A stretch of 59,348 bases of DNA from Parabacteroides goldsteinii. GTDB taxonomy: Bacteria > Bacteroidota > Bacteroidia > Bacteroidales > Tannerellaceae. Positions 17,732 through 25,286 of the stretch are shown here, in pieces; position 1 is the first letter of the stretch; the number at the start of each line of letters is the position of its first letter. The notes under the pieces were generated by a model, which was not told where the DNA came from, made no database searches, and saw only the letters and a list, made by a program, of their open reading frames with translations. The translations under genes were made by a program, and so were the position numbers. Location of the stretch: the NCBI RefSeq assembly GCF_015550595.1, contig NZ_JADNBB010000030.1:1-59348 (forward strand). Direction: 5' to 3'.

Positions 17732-18528
17732 ACCTTCTTTTGTTTTTGGGCTTCAATACAATGTTTGAATTCCGTATAAGTTGCAAAAGTATAATGCTTC
17801 TCCTTTAAGAAAGCAATCAGGTCGTCGAGCCGCTTGATCATTCCTTCTCCGGAGTGATTGGTCATAATGAATGGTAACTTCCATTCCTCTTTATGTGCCT
17901 TTAGGTTTGTAAACTCCCAGGGATGAAAATAAGTAACAACATATCCGTCATGTTTCAATGTCCGGTGAAACAGCCAGCGGTAGACTTTGGCCGGCAGGTT
18001 GTGATAAGCCAACCAGAACAAAGGAAAACGGAATACCGGAGTTACGGATGCCGGAAGTTGCAGGACATCCTCTTTGTAAAACCATGTACGTGGTTTGTCC
18101 AGATGGTTATATCTTCCCGGAATGCAAGTCGGGTTTAGAGACGAATTATAAGTATAGCCGGCGTTTTTTATCTCTTTTTCATCGACAGGCATCATTCGTG
18201 CCATACGAAATCCTTCTATGGGTTGTCCGGTCTGCTGTTCAAGAAACTCACGGGAACTCTTCAGGTCTGCTATTTCAAAAGAAGAATGATAATACCCGTG
18301 TGAGGCGATCTCGTGACCATTCTGACGGATACTTTTAATCACCTCAGGTGCATGAGCCGCGAAATTGGCTGTACAGAAAAAGGTGGCGTGTACCTGGTAC
18401 TTTTGCAGGCAGGCCAATATCTTTCGGGTTCCTTCGATAGATATAGCCATTTGTTGCTCAAAAGGTAAATCTATCCCATGCTCCAACGGAACATCGAATT
18501 CTTCAATATCAAAACTTAGTAAGATCAT
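17728..18528 (-). CDS. Polysaccharide deacetylase (CE4, DUF3473-like)
   Basis: A 266-residue NodB-homology enzyme that removes N- or O-acetyl groups from sugars. The metal triad is visible: D7 (SFDIEE) with H77 and H81 (SHGYYH). R108 lies in GFRMARM, and the C-terminal YFHPWE (H202) is typical of the exopolysaccharide-associated subgroup with a DUF3473-type ending. No signal peptide is present, so it should act in the cytoplasm on a lipid- or nucleotide-linked sugar. It overlaps its neighbours by four bases on both sides. An unusual point is M in place of the usual proline after the arginine motif. Confidence 0.85.
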   Translation of the reverse strand: MILLSFDIEEFDVPLEHGIDLPFEQQMAISIEGTRKILACLQKYQVHATFFCTANFAAHAPEVIKSIRQNGHEIASHGYYHSSFEIADLKSSREFLEQQTGQPIEGFRMARMMPVDEKEIKNAGYTYNSSLNPTCIPGRYNHLDKPRTWFYKEDVLQLPASVTPVFRFPLFWLAYHNLPAKVYRWLFHRTLKHDGYVVTYFHPWEFTNLKAHKEEWKLPFIMTNHSGEGMIKRLDDLIAFLKEKHYTFATYTEFKHCIEAQKQKKV

Positions 18529-19256
18529 TTGTTGAATAAGATTGAAAAAAAGTTTGCCATCTCACGTTTCAAAACTTTGAAACCCATGTCAGAGACGGTT
18601 AAGCCGTCTCTGATACGTGACTGCACGGCTTGTATGTTCAGTTTTTTTCTTTGTGCTTTATAGATAAATTCTGTATCGAACAGAAAACTATTAACTTTTG
18701 TTGATAAAAAAACCGTTTTCCCTGTCTGGTTGAAACCTTTTAATCCCCCTTGTGTATCACGTATTTTTAAGCGCAGAAAAATAGCATTACATAAATGGGA
18801 TGATTCGGAAAGGAATCGCCGGAAAGGGGGGAGATTTTTTTGATAATTTCTGTCCCGTATGGCTACAACGAGATCTGCTCCACCCAGTAATGTGTTGATA
18901 ACCCTATCGAAAGAGTCGTCGGTATAGGGAAAGTCATAATCGGTATAGATGATGTATTCTGACTGGCAATGTCGTACCGCTTCGCGTAAAGCATATCCTT
19001 TTCCTCTGTTGGGACGATAATCTACTATCTGTATTCCGGTAATCTCCTGTTTCAGTGTGGCTACGGTTTCCGGTTCGTACCCGCGTGTCGAGCCATCGCT
19101 CACGATCAGTAAGTGGAAATTGATGGAAGTAAACAAAGATTGTACCTCTTTGAATTTTCCGATAACCTTTAATTCCCAGCCTGGAGGCGGGTTGTAACAA
19201 GGCAAAATAAGGTCTAAGTCAGTTCTACGATTCATCTTCCATTTCTTTGTCAACAT
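18525..19256 (-). CDS. Family 2 glycosyltransferase (polyprenyl-phosphate sugar synthase-like)
   Basis: A 243-residue GT-A enzyme with DLILPCYNPPPGWE, the nucleotide site IVSDGSTRG and the metal site YTDYDFPY. The region QGGLKGFNQTGK near two-thirds of the length matches the dolichyl-phosphate mannose/glucose synthase group. It has no membrane span of its own. As first gene of the operon it may charge undecaprenyl phosphate for the GT87 enzyme two genes later. The start could instead be seven codons on (MNRRTD, 19235). The gap 19257-19443 holds divergent -7 boxes. Confidence 0.83.
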   Translation of the reverse strand: MLTKKWKMNRRTDLDLILPCYNPPPGWELKVIGKFKEVQSLFTSINFHLLIVSDGSTRGYEPETVATLKQEITGIQIVDYRPNRGKGYALREAVRHCQSEYIIYTDYDFPYTDDSFDRVINTLLGGADLVVAIRDRNYQKNLPPFRRFLSESSHLCNAIFLRLKIRDTQGGLKGFNQTGKTVFLSTKVNSFLFDTEFIYKAQRKKLNIQAVQSRIRDGLTVSDMGFKVLKREMANFFSILFNK

Positions 19257-19293
19257 AACTAGGTAAACAGTTGTTGCCTGTAAATATTTGAAG

Positions 19294-19301
19294 CAAAGAT
19301 A
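19294..19301 (-). promoter_or_regulatory. -7 box for the GT2-deacetylase-GT87 operon
   Basis: On the minus strand this reads TATCTTTG, matching TAnnTTTG, 38 bases before the GT2 start. No -33 TTTG was found. Confidence 0.45.
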
Positions 19302-19399
19302 TGATAATTAATTCTTTGTATCTCGCTTTAAACTAATTTGTACGCATATTGACAGATGTTTACAGTGCCGGATTGTAAATAAATATGAAGAATAAGTTG

Positions 19400-19407
19400 T
19401 ATCTTTG
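19400..19407 (+). promoter_or_regulatory. -7 box for the UDP-sugar dehydrogenase gene
   Basis: Reads TATCTTTG, an exact TAnnTTTG match 37 bases before the start codon. An ATTG at 19372-19375 is 24 bases upstream, slightly too far for a standard -33 element. It is divergent from the box at 19294-19301. Confidence 0.45.
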
Positions 19408-19443
19408 CCAGTCATTATAGAATGGAAAAGAAGAATGGAGTAA

Positions 19444-20736
19444 ATGGAAAAAATAAAGGTTGCAATTATAGGCTTGGGGTATGTCGGGTTGCCATTGGCA
19501 CATTTGTTCGCAACCAAATATCCGGTTGTCGGTTTCGATGTCAAGCAGAGCCGGGTGGATGCCTTAAGGAAAGGGGAGGACATTACGAGAGAGATGTCTG
19601 CCGAAAAACTGAATTCCGTTTTGTTGTCTCATTTACCGGAATTTGATGAGACAGGGCTCTATTTTACATCTGAACCTTCCGATCTTCAATCATGTAATTA
19701 TTATATTGTGGCAGTTCCTACTCCGGTAGACACGCATCATAGTCCCGATCTGACTCCTTTGTATAAAGCGAGCGAGACAGTGGGGCGTGCTTTGTCGAAA
19801 GGCGATATCGTGATTTATGAATCTACGGTTTGTCCCGGGATAACGGAAGAAGAATGTGTCCCTATTCTGGCAAACACATCCGGTCTGGTTTTTAATAAGG
19901 ATTTCTTTGCCGGTTATTCACCGGAACGTATCAATCCGGGGGATAAGAAACACACGGTAGAGAAAATTATAAAGGTAACATCAGGGTCAACGCCGGAAAC
20001 AGCCGGGAAGGTCGATGCCTTGTACCGGTCGGTTATCACGGCGGGAACATTCCCGGTGTCCAGTATCCGTGTGGCTGAAGCATCCAAAGTAATCGAAAAT
20101 ACACAGCGGGATATAAATATCGCTTTTGTAAATGAATTGGCTAAAATATTTCATCTGCTGGATATAGATACGAATGAAGTGTTGGCAGCAGCCGGGACAA
20201 AATGGAACTTCCTGCCGTTCAAGCCGGGGCTGGTCGGTGGCCATTGTATAGGTGTCGATCCTTATTATCTGATCCGGAAAGCCCAGGATTACGGATATCA
20301 TCCCGGGCTGATTCTGTATGGCCGTCGTATCAATGATACAATGGGGGAATATATTGCAGGACGTGTGGTGAAATGTATGATCAAAAAGGACGTACCTGTG
20401 AAGCATGCGGAAATCCTGATACTTGGGTTTACCTTTAAAGAGAATTGCCCGGACGTAAGAAATACGAGAGTCGGTGACGTAGTCCGTGTGTTGAAGGACT
20501 ATGGAGTGAAAGTTTCCGTGTATGATCCCTGGGCGCGCATAGAGGAGGTTCGGAATGAATACGGATTTGATTTGATAGCCTCTTTATCCGGAGAAAAGAA
20601 ATATGATGCAGTCGTACTGGCTGTAGCGCACGATGAGTTTCTGGAACTCGATATACCATCGCTTGTGAAAGAAAACCATGTAGTATATGATGTAAAAGGC
20701 TGTCTGACCCCGGAATGGGTGGACGACCGTCTCTAA
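19444..20736 (+). CDS. UDP-N-acetyl-hexosamine 6-dehydrogenase (WbpA/WbpO/TviB type)
   Basis: Oxidises C6 of UDP-GlcNAc or UDP-GalNAc (two NAD-dependent steps) to the uronic acid used in O-antigen and capsule. The 430-residue protein has the Rossmann motif GLGYVG (10-15), the central-domain stretch [18 protein letters not shown], and the catalytic cysteine C268 in [14 protein letters not shown]-terminal UDP-binding domain starts with [16 protein letters not shown]. The [10 protein letters not shown] form points to the UDP-N-acetylsugar branch and not UDP-glucose dehydrogenase. The WbpE- and WbpB-like genes at 57-59 kb could use its product. Confidence 0.88.
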   Translation: MEKIKVAIIGLGYVGLPLAHLFATKYPVVGFDVKQSRVDALRKGEDITREMSAEKLNSVLLSHLPEFDETGLYFTSEPSDLQSCNYYIVAVPTPVDTHHSPDLTPLYKASETVGRALSKGDIVIYESTVCPGITEEECVPILANTSGLVFNKDFFAGYSPERINPGDKKHTVEKIIKVTSGSTPETAGKVDALYRSVITAGTFPVSSIRVAEASKVIENTQRDINIAFVNELAKIFHLLDIDTNEVLAAAGTKWNFLPFKPGLVGGHCIGVDPYYLIRKAQDYGYHPGLILYGRRINDTMGEYIAGRVVKCMIKKDVPVKHAEILILGFTFKENCPDVRNTRVGDVVRVLKDYGVKVSVYDPWARIEEVRNEYGFDLIASLSGEKKYDAVVLAVAHDEFLELDIPSLVKENHVVYDVKGCLTPEWVDDRL

Positions 20737-20761
20737 CGGTATAACAAACAGAACGTATAGG

Positions 20762-21619
20762 ATGAAAACAAAAACGCTCTTCTCACTTTTTATTTGTTGT
20801 TTATTATCATTATCTTCCGTACAGGCGGAAAACTGGTGGGATAAAGTTCCCTTACTGGTATACACTCCCCGTTATTTTGGAGCCAACGCTTTTCCGATAC
20901 CGGAATTATTGGGTGGGAAACTCTCATCCCGCTGGGAGGTCGAACTCAGAGGCGAGTATCATACGATGCCGGGAGATAAGACAAAAGATATTTATGCCCG
21001 TTTATATATCCCTATTGCTAAGGGGCGTGCCGGTGTAACGGTTCAAGGGGTAATTCAGGAGTGGTATGAGACTTCACCGGAAGTGCGCGACGAGCGTCAT
21101 GCCGTTGAAGTGAAACAGCCTATTCCTTGCCACGGTGATGCCATCTTCGGTTTCCATTATCAGGTGCTTACCAATGAGAAATGGATGGATGTCATTGTCA
21201 GTGCTAACTTGAAAACAGCCAGCGGCGGACGCCTGTGCGATGCCCGTTATACGGATGCGGCTTCTTATTGGTTCGACTGTAACGTAGGGCGTACTTTATG
21301 GAAGAATCCGGAAGAGACTCTTTCTGTTCGAGCTCAGGGTATGGTCGGTTTTTATTGCTGGATGACAAATAGCCTGCAAAACCGGCAGGATGATGCATTC
21401 TGTTACGGACTCGGCTTGCAGGGAACCTGTCGGAATTTTACATTGGATGTCGATTATTCCGGTTTCCGCGGTTATAGGGGAGAAGGAGATAAGCCAATGA
21501 TCTTTCGTTCGAAACTGAATTATGAGATAAAGAAAAATATCGTCTCATTCAGATATAAACACGGCCTGCAGGATATTCTGTACGACACTTTCTCATTGGC
21601 TTATATCCGTTGTTTTTAA
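20762..21619 (+). CDS. Conserved hypothetical outer-membrane beta-barrel protein
   Basis: A 285-residue exported protein with signal peptide (MKTKTLFSLF to SVQA). It is rich in alternating aromatic strands (RWEVELRGEY, FTLDVDYSGFRGY, IVSFRYKHG) and ends in TFSLAYIRCF, a terminal beta-signal ending in phenylalanine. These features fit an outer-membrane barrel. I do not recognise the family. It starts 25 bases after the dehydrogenase gene, probably in one operon, so a role in export or assembly of the glycan is possible. Its stop codon shares TTA/TAA with the convergent GT90 gene: the reading frames overlap by four bases. Confidence 0.65.
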   Translation: MKTKTLFSLFICCLLSLSSVQAENWWDKVPLLVYTPRYFGANAFPIPELLGGKLSSRWEVELRGEYHTMPGDKTKDIYARLYIPIAKGRAGVTVQGVIQEWYETSPEVRDERHAVEVKQPIPCHGDAIFGFHYQVLTNEKWMDVIVSANLKTASGGRLCDARYTDAASYWFDCNVGRTLWKNPEETLSVRAQGMVGFYCWMTNSLQNRQDDAFCYGLGLQGTCRNFTLDVDYSGFRGYRGEGDKPMIFRSKLNYEIKKNIVSFRYKHGLQDILYDTFSLAYIRCF

Positions 21620-22635
21620 CCCGGTAATTGGCCGGTCTTTTCAAAATATTTCTGAAGAACCAACAGGTTAATCAGGTCTTCCCGTTGTTTGTCTTTAAAA
21701 AAGGCGACATATTCGTGGGCGTGTTTAATGATTTCCAGGGCTTCGTCTTCGTGCTCGATGTAATAATTCAGCCGTTCTTCCAGGTCGGACAAGTCGTCTT
21801 TTATCTCGATATAATGGTAATTGGGGATCAATGTGCCTTCCATAAACCATGTTTCGCAGGTAGGACGGGGCATCACGGCTATCGAATTGGATGACATAAC
21901 CCATTTCAGGTTGCTGGCAACATCGTTTCCTTCCATAGAAAGGATAAATTTAAAATCCAGATGTTCCTTAAGTGTCATTTTGGCTGTTTGCCATTCCTGC
22001 GGATCATCGGTATGTTTGGTTACGTCGCCCAGATCACACATCGGATGGTTGAAATACATTTGCATGAGTACACGGCGGCTGGGTTTACCTTTTACTTTTC
22101 CGCGGAAGATAACCCGGTTCATTTTTTCGTGAAAAGGTTTGGTGTCGTTGACAAATACAAAGTGACGATCTTTTTCCAATTTCATTACTACGGAATTGGT
22201 GTTGTCTATAGACAACCTTTGGTCACCGGTGACCAAAGGTCTGCTTTTTACAATAGAAGGATAATCAGGTACGATTATAATATCGCCCGGCATATATCCC
22301 CAATGCAGTTCTTTGGGAAACCAGCGGGTATATTCGAATGAGTCGAAGAAATATACTTTTTTCTTTTTAGGCATTTTATGGTCGGCCAGCACTGGGGCAT
22401 CGGCCGGCAACTGTACCGGAGCATTCAGCTTGTTGTAATAGTTGACCCTGCTTTCAATGTAATCCATGTCGGAGCGTGAAGCGATCAGGTTGGCAATCTT
22501 TCTTTTTCTTCTCATCCTGAAGAAAGCTGAAGGAATTAACTGACGTAGCAGATTGATGCCGTAATAAACGAATTTCGGATTTTTTCCGCTGGAGAAAATG
22601 TAAGTGATCTTGTTCTTCATACAATCAGATATCAT
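21616..22635 (-). CDS. Family 90 glycosyltransferase (CAP10/LpsA-like)
   Basis: A 339-residue protein resembling the GT90 family (CAP10 domain), which includes lipopolysaccharide core transferases. The middle region FVNDTKPFHEKMNRVIFRGKV and the C-terminal block KFILSMEGNDVASNLKWVMSSNS are characteristic: the E-G-N-D and W residues form the donor site. No signal peptide or membrane span is seen. A second in-frame ATG five codons in (22620) is a possible start. It precedes no other gene on its strand and lies 11 bases from the RNase HI stop, so both are probably co-transcribed. Confidence 0.8.
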   Translation of the reverse strand: MISDCMKNKITYIFSSGKNPKFVYYGINLLRQLIPSAFFRMRRKRKIANLIASRSDMDYIESRVNYYNKLNAPVQLPADAPVLADHKMPKKKKVYFFDSFEYTRWFPKELHWGYMPGDIIIVPDYPSIVKSRPLVTGDQRLSIDNTNSVVMKLEKDRHFVFVNDTKPFHEKMNRVIFRGKVKGKPSRRVLMQMYFNHPMCDLGDVTKHTDDPQEWQTAKMTLKEHLDFKFILSMEGNDVASNLKWVMSSNSIAVMPRPTCETWFMEGTLIPNYHYIEIKDDLSDLEERLNYYIEHEDEALEIIKHAHEYVAFFKDKQREDLINLLVLQKYFEKTGQLPG

Positions 22636-22646
22636 TTGTTAGTACT

Positions 22647-23282
22647 TTATTTTCGTCCGAAGTCAGCCGGGATCTCTCCCCATACGGCTGTCTCCCATTT
22701 CAGGATTGTGGTGGTATACGTATTTGTATTCAACCATTTCTCGGCTCGTTCTATCAGGTCGAAGATCGGTTCGTTGGCAGGCTCGCGTTCCAGCAACGTT
22801 TTACATTTCTTCTTTTTGACCCAGATGATGGCATTACGGCTATCCGAATAAATAGGCAGGTTGCTGTCTTTCTGCTTCAGTAGAGCCAGGCCGTGTACGA
22901 GGGCGAGAAATTCTCCGATATTATTAGTCCCTTTCTTCAGAGGGCCAATATGAAAAATCTCCTGTCCGGTCGCTGTATAGACACCTCGGTATTCCATATC
23001 ACCCGGATTGCCGCTACATGCAGCATCGACAGCCAGACTTTCGTTGATAGGTTTTCCGATAGGAGCCTGCGGTGCCAGGTTAGAAGCTGCTTTGGCAGAC
23101 GATGCCGCTTTCAGGTAATGGGAATACCCTTTTTCGAAGGCATCGGCAGCCTCTTCACGGGTTTCGAAAGATTTGTATTTTGCTCCGTCCTGTCCTTCCA
23201 CCTGCATCTTACACTCCGCCCAGTTGTCGTAAACACCCGGGTTCAGTCCTTTCCATACTACATAATATTTACTTTTCGCCAT
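22647..23282 (-). CDS. rnhA: Ribonuclease HI with N-terminal viroplasmin domain
   Basis: Cleaves the RNA strand of RNA-DNA hybrids. The 211-residue protein has an N-terminal viroplasmin-like hybrid-binding domain (KYYVVWKGLNPGVYDNWAEC, then F..REEAADAF, residues 5-55), a linker rich in Ala and Ser, and the RNase H domain from about 82. Catalytic acids are D86 (VDAACSGNPG), E124 (GEFLAL), D147 (YSDSRNA) and D207 near the C-terminus. The domain order is the one common in Bacteroidetes and eukaryotic RNase H1. A -7 box (TACCTTTG on the minus strand, 23309-23316) lies 27 bases upstream. Confidence 0.9.
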   Translation of the reverse strand: MAKSKYYVVWKGLNPGVYDNWAECKMQVEGQDGAKYKSFETREEAADAFEKGYSHYLKAASSAKAASNLAPQAPIGKPINESLAVDAACSGNPGDMEYRGVYTATGQEIFHIGPLKKGTNNIGEFLALVHGLALLKQKDSNLPIYSDSRNAIIWVKKKKCKTLLEREPANEPIFDLIERAEKWLNTNTYTTTILKWETAVWGEIPADFGRK

Positions 23283-23308
23283 TGTCTGCTATTATTCGGA
23301 TATGAATA

Positions 23309-23316
23309 CAAAGGTA
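23309..23316 (-). promoter_or_regulatory. -7 box for the RNase HI gene
   Basis: Reads TACCTTTG on the minus strand, an exact TAnnTTTG match. No -33 element is visible. Confidence 0.45.
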
Positions 23317-23387
23317 ATACATCGGAACGACTTTTTCGGATACTAACTATAATTTAAGGAAATCATAGTTATGAGGAAAAAAAACTT

Positions 23388-23395
23388 TACATTTG
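23388..23395 (+). promoter_or_regulatory. -7 box for aroK
   Basis: Reads TACATTTG, an exact TAnnTTTG match 21 bases before the start codon, which predicts a leader of only about 15 bases. No -33 TTTG at the right distance. Confidence 0.45.
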
Positions 23396-23416
23396 CGGTA
23401 AACAATCATATACGAA

Positions 23417-23938
23417 ATGAAGCGTATTTTTTTGATAGGTTATATGGGTGCCGGAAAAACGACGGTTGGAAAAGACCTGGCGGAACGGATGAAACTCTCT
23501 TTTATTGACCTGGACTGTTACATTGAAGCCCGCTATCATAAAGCTGTCGGGCAGATATTTGCTGAAAAAGGGGAAGAAGCCTTCCGGGATATCGAACGCC
23601 GGATGCTTCATGAAGTCTCGATGTTCGAGGATGTGTTGATATCCACCGGAGGTGGTGCTCCATGCTTCTTTGATAACATGAAGTTTATGAATGAAAACGG
23701 GACGACTGTCTATCTGAAAGTATCGGTGAAAGAACTGGCAAAACGTCTGGAAACCTGTAAGACAAACCGCCCGGTTTTGAAAGGCCGTTCCGGGGATGAA
23801 CTGGCCGCGTTTATCGCCGAAAGTCTGGAAAAAAGAACTCCTTTTTATACGAAAGCTTCAATCGTATTTGATGCAGAAGTGATGCTGACAGAAACAGATG
23901 TGCATAAAATTACAGAAGCGTTAGAGAAAATATTATAA
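23417..23938 (+). CDS. aroK: Shikimate kinase
   Basis: Phosphorylates shikimate at the 3-hydroxyl with ATP, the fifth step of the chorismate pathway. The 173-residue protein has the family's normal length, with Walker A GYMGAGKTT (8-16). D32/D34 (FIDLDCY) and R58 (FRDIERRM) lie in the shikimate-binding domain, and TGGGAP near residue 80 is the Walker B-like glycine triad. The lid arginine lies near residue 120 (NRPVLKG). It is cytoplasmic and starts 48 bases before the alanine dehydrogenase gene. Confidence 0.93.
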   Translation: MKRIFLIGYMGAGKTTVGKDLAERMKLSFIDLDCYIEARYHKAVGQIFAEKGEEAFRDIERRMLHEVSMFEDVLISTGGGAPCFFDNMKFMNENGTTVYLKVSVKELAKRLETCKTNRPVLKGRSGDELAAFIAESLEKRTPFYTKASIVFDAEVMLTETDVHKITEALEKIL

Positions 23939-23986
23939 TATAATAAGGTAAAGGCAATTGTAGGAGTTGCCGACAGGAGTCGTATT

Positions 23987-25198
23987 ATGGAAGCAACAGG
24001 AGGCAAGCAGGTGCAGGGAGCATACATCCCTCAGGAACTGTTGAAGGAATTGAGTAAGGTGAACAATCGTTTGCTGATAGGTATTCCCCGGGAACGGAAA
24101 GAAGGGGAAAAACGTTTGGTGCTTACCCCCGAGGCCGTTGATATGTTGACCGACCGTGGACATCATGTATTGGTTGAAACCGGGGCCGGGCTGGGAATAA
24201 ATTATTCCGATAACCATTACTCTGAGGCCGGAGCTGAAATTGTCTCTACTCCTGCAGAAGTATTTCAAGCCGATATTATCCTGAAAATCCTTCCACCGTT
24301 GCCGGAAGAGATACTATTGATGAAACCCCGCTCGGCACTCTTTTCGATGGTACAGCTCAATCTCTTTGCCGCTGAAGCCTTCGAACTGATGATGGCCAAA
24401 CGGATTACGGCGATTGCTTACGAACTGCTGTCGGACGACCAACGGAGATGTCCGGTGTTGAATGTTATCTCCGAAATAGAGGGGACGGCTTCCATTTCCA
24501 TCGCTTCCGAGTTGTTAAGCAATACACAAGGAGGAAAAGGTATCCTTCTGGGAGGAATACCCGGTGTGTCGCCTACTGAAGTAGTTATTGTAGGAGCCGG
24601 TAATGCCGGTACGGTTGCTGCACGGGCTGCCCTGGCACTGGGAGCATCGGTTAAAGTCTTCGACGATGATATAAACAAGCTGCGTACTATCCAGCAGGTA
24701 TTGGGACAGGGTCTTTTCACTTCCAACTTCCATCCCAATGTATTACATAATGCTTTCCGCTCCGCCGATGTGGTGATCGGAGCCATGCGTTATATCAATA
24801 CCCGTTACCGTTATGTGATCGCAGAAGAGCTGGTCCGTACTATGAAACGTGGTTCACTGGTGATCGATCTGCGCATCAGCCAGGGAGGTTGCTTCGAAAC
24901 GACCTGCTGCTTGGGTAAAACAGACCCGACCGTATTTGAACAATACGGTGTGTTGCATTACTGCAAACCCAATATAAGTAACCGGGTGGCGCGTACTACT
25001 TCAATGGCTTTCAGTAATATATTTGTTCCCCTCTTCCTCTCTTTGGGGGATGCCGGGTCTGTACAGAATATGATAAAGACAGATGACGGCTTTCGTTCAG
25101 GTGTTTATATGTATTGTGGAAAACCGGTAAGCAGTTATGTATCCAATCATTTTAATTTATCATCTAATAATCTGGATCTATATCTCTCTGCTTTTTAA
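23987..25198 (+). CDS. ald: Alanine dehydrogenase / PNT-family enzyme
   Basis: A 403-residue member of the alanine dehydrogenase/pyridine-nucleotide-transhydrogenase family, which interconverts alanine and pyruvate with NAD. The N-terminal domain has IGIPRERKEGEKRLVLTPEAV with the substrate arginine and lysine positions. The Rossmann domain starts VVIVGAGNAGTVAARAAL at about 204. It is longer at the N-terminus (about 30 residues before the conserved IGIP) and differs from classical Ald around LFSMVQLN, where bacilli have LFTYLHLA. It belongs to a Bacteroidetes-type variant; the enzymatic call is therefore probable and not certain. Confidence 0.78.
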   Translation: MEATGGKQVQGAYIPQELLKELSKVNNRLLIGIPRERKEGEKRLVLTPEAVDMLTDRGHHVLVETGAGLGINYSDNHYSEAGAEIVSTPAEVFQADIILKILPPLPEEILLMKPRSALFSMVQLNLFAAEAFELMMAKRITAIAYELLSDDQRRCPVLNVISEIEGTASISIASELLSNTQGGKGILLGGIPGVSPTEVVIVGAGNAGTVAARAALALGASVKVFDDDINKLRTIQQVLGQGLFTSNFHPNVLHNAFRSADVVIGAMRYINTRYRYVIAEELVRTMKRGSLVIDLRISQGGCFETTCCLGKTDPTVFEQYGVLHYCKPNISNRVARTTSMAFSNIFVPLFLSLGDAGSVQNMIKTDDGFRSGVYMYCGKPVSSYVSNHFNLSSNNLDLYLSAF

Positions 25199-25209
25199 GC
25201 CTCAAAAGT

Positions 25210-25240
25210 TTTGAACTAGCCAAGTTTATTCTTTACTTTG
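25210..25240 (+). promoter_or_regulatory. Promoter for the korAB operon
   Basis: TTTG at 25210-25213, a 19-base spacer and TTACTTTG at 25233-25240 match the -33 box fully and seven of eight positions of the -7 box. Transcription should start near 25247, 40 bases before the coding region. Confidence 0.55.
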
Positions 25241-25286
25241 CGGAAATCTAACTACAAACAAGCGATTAAAGCTAATATAAGTAATT

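Noticed and set aside
19308-19583. 91-residue minus-strand frame upstream of the GT2
   Set aside because: It overlaps the UDP-sugar dehydrogenase start and the divergent promoter boxes; no recognisable sequence.
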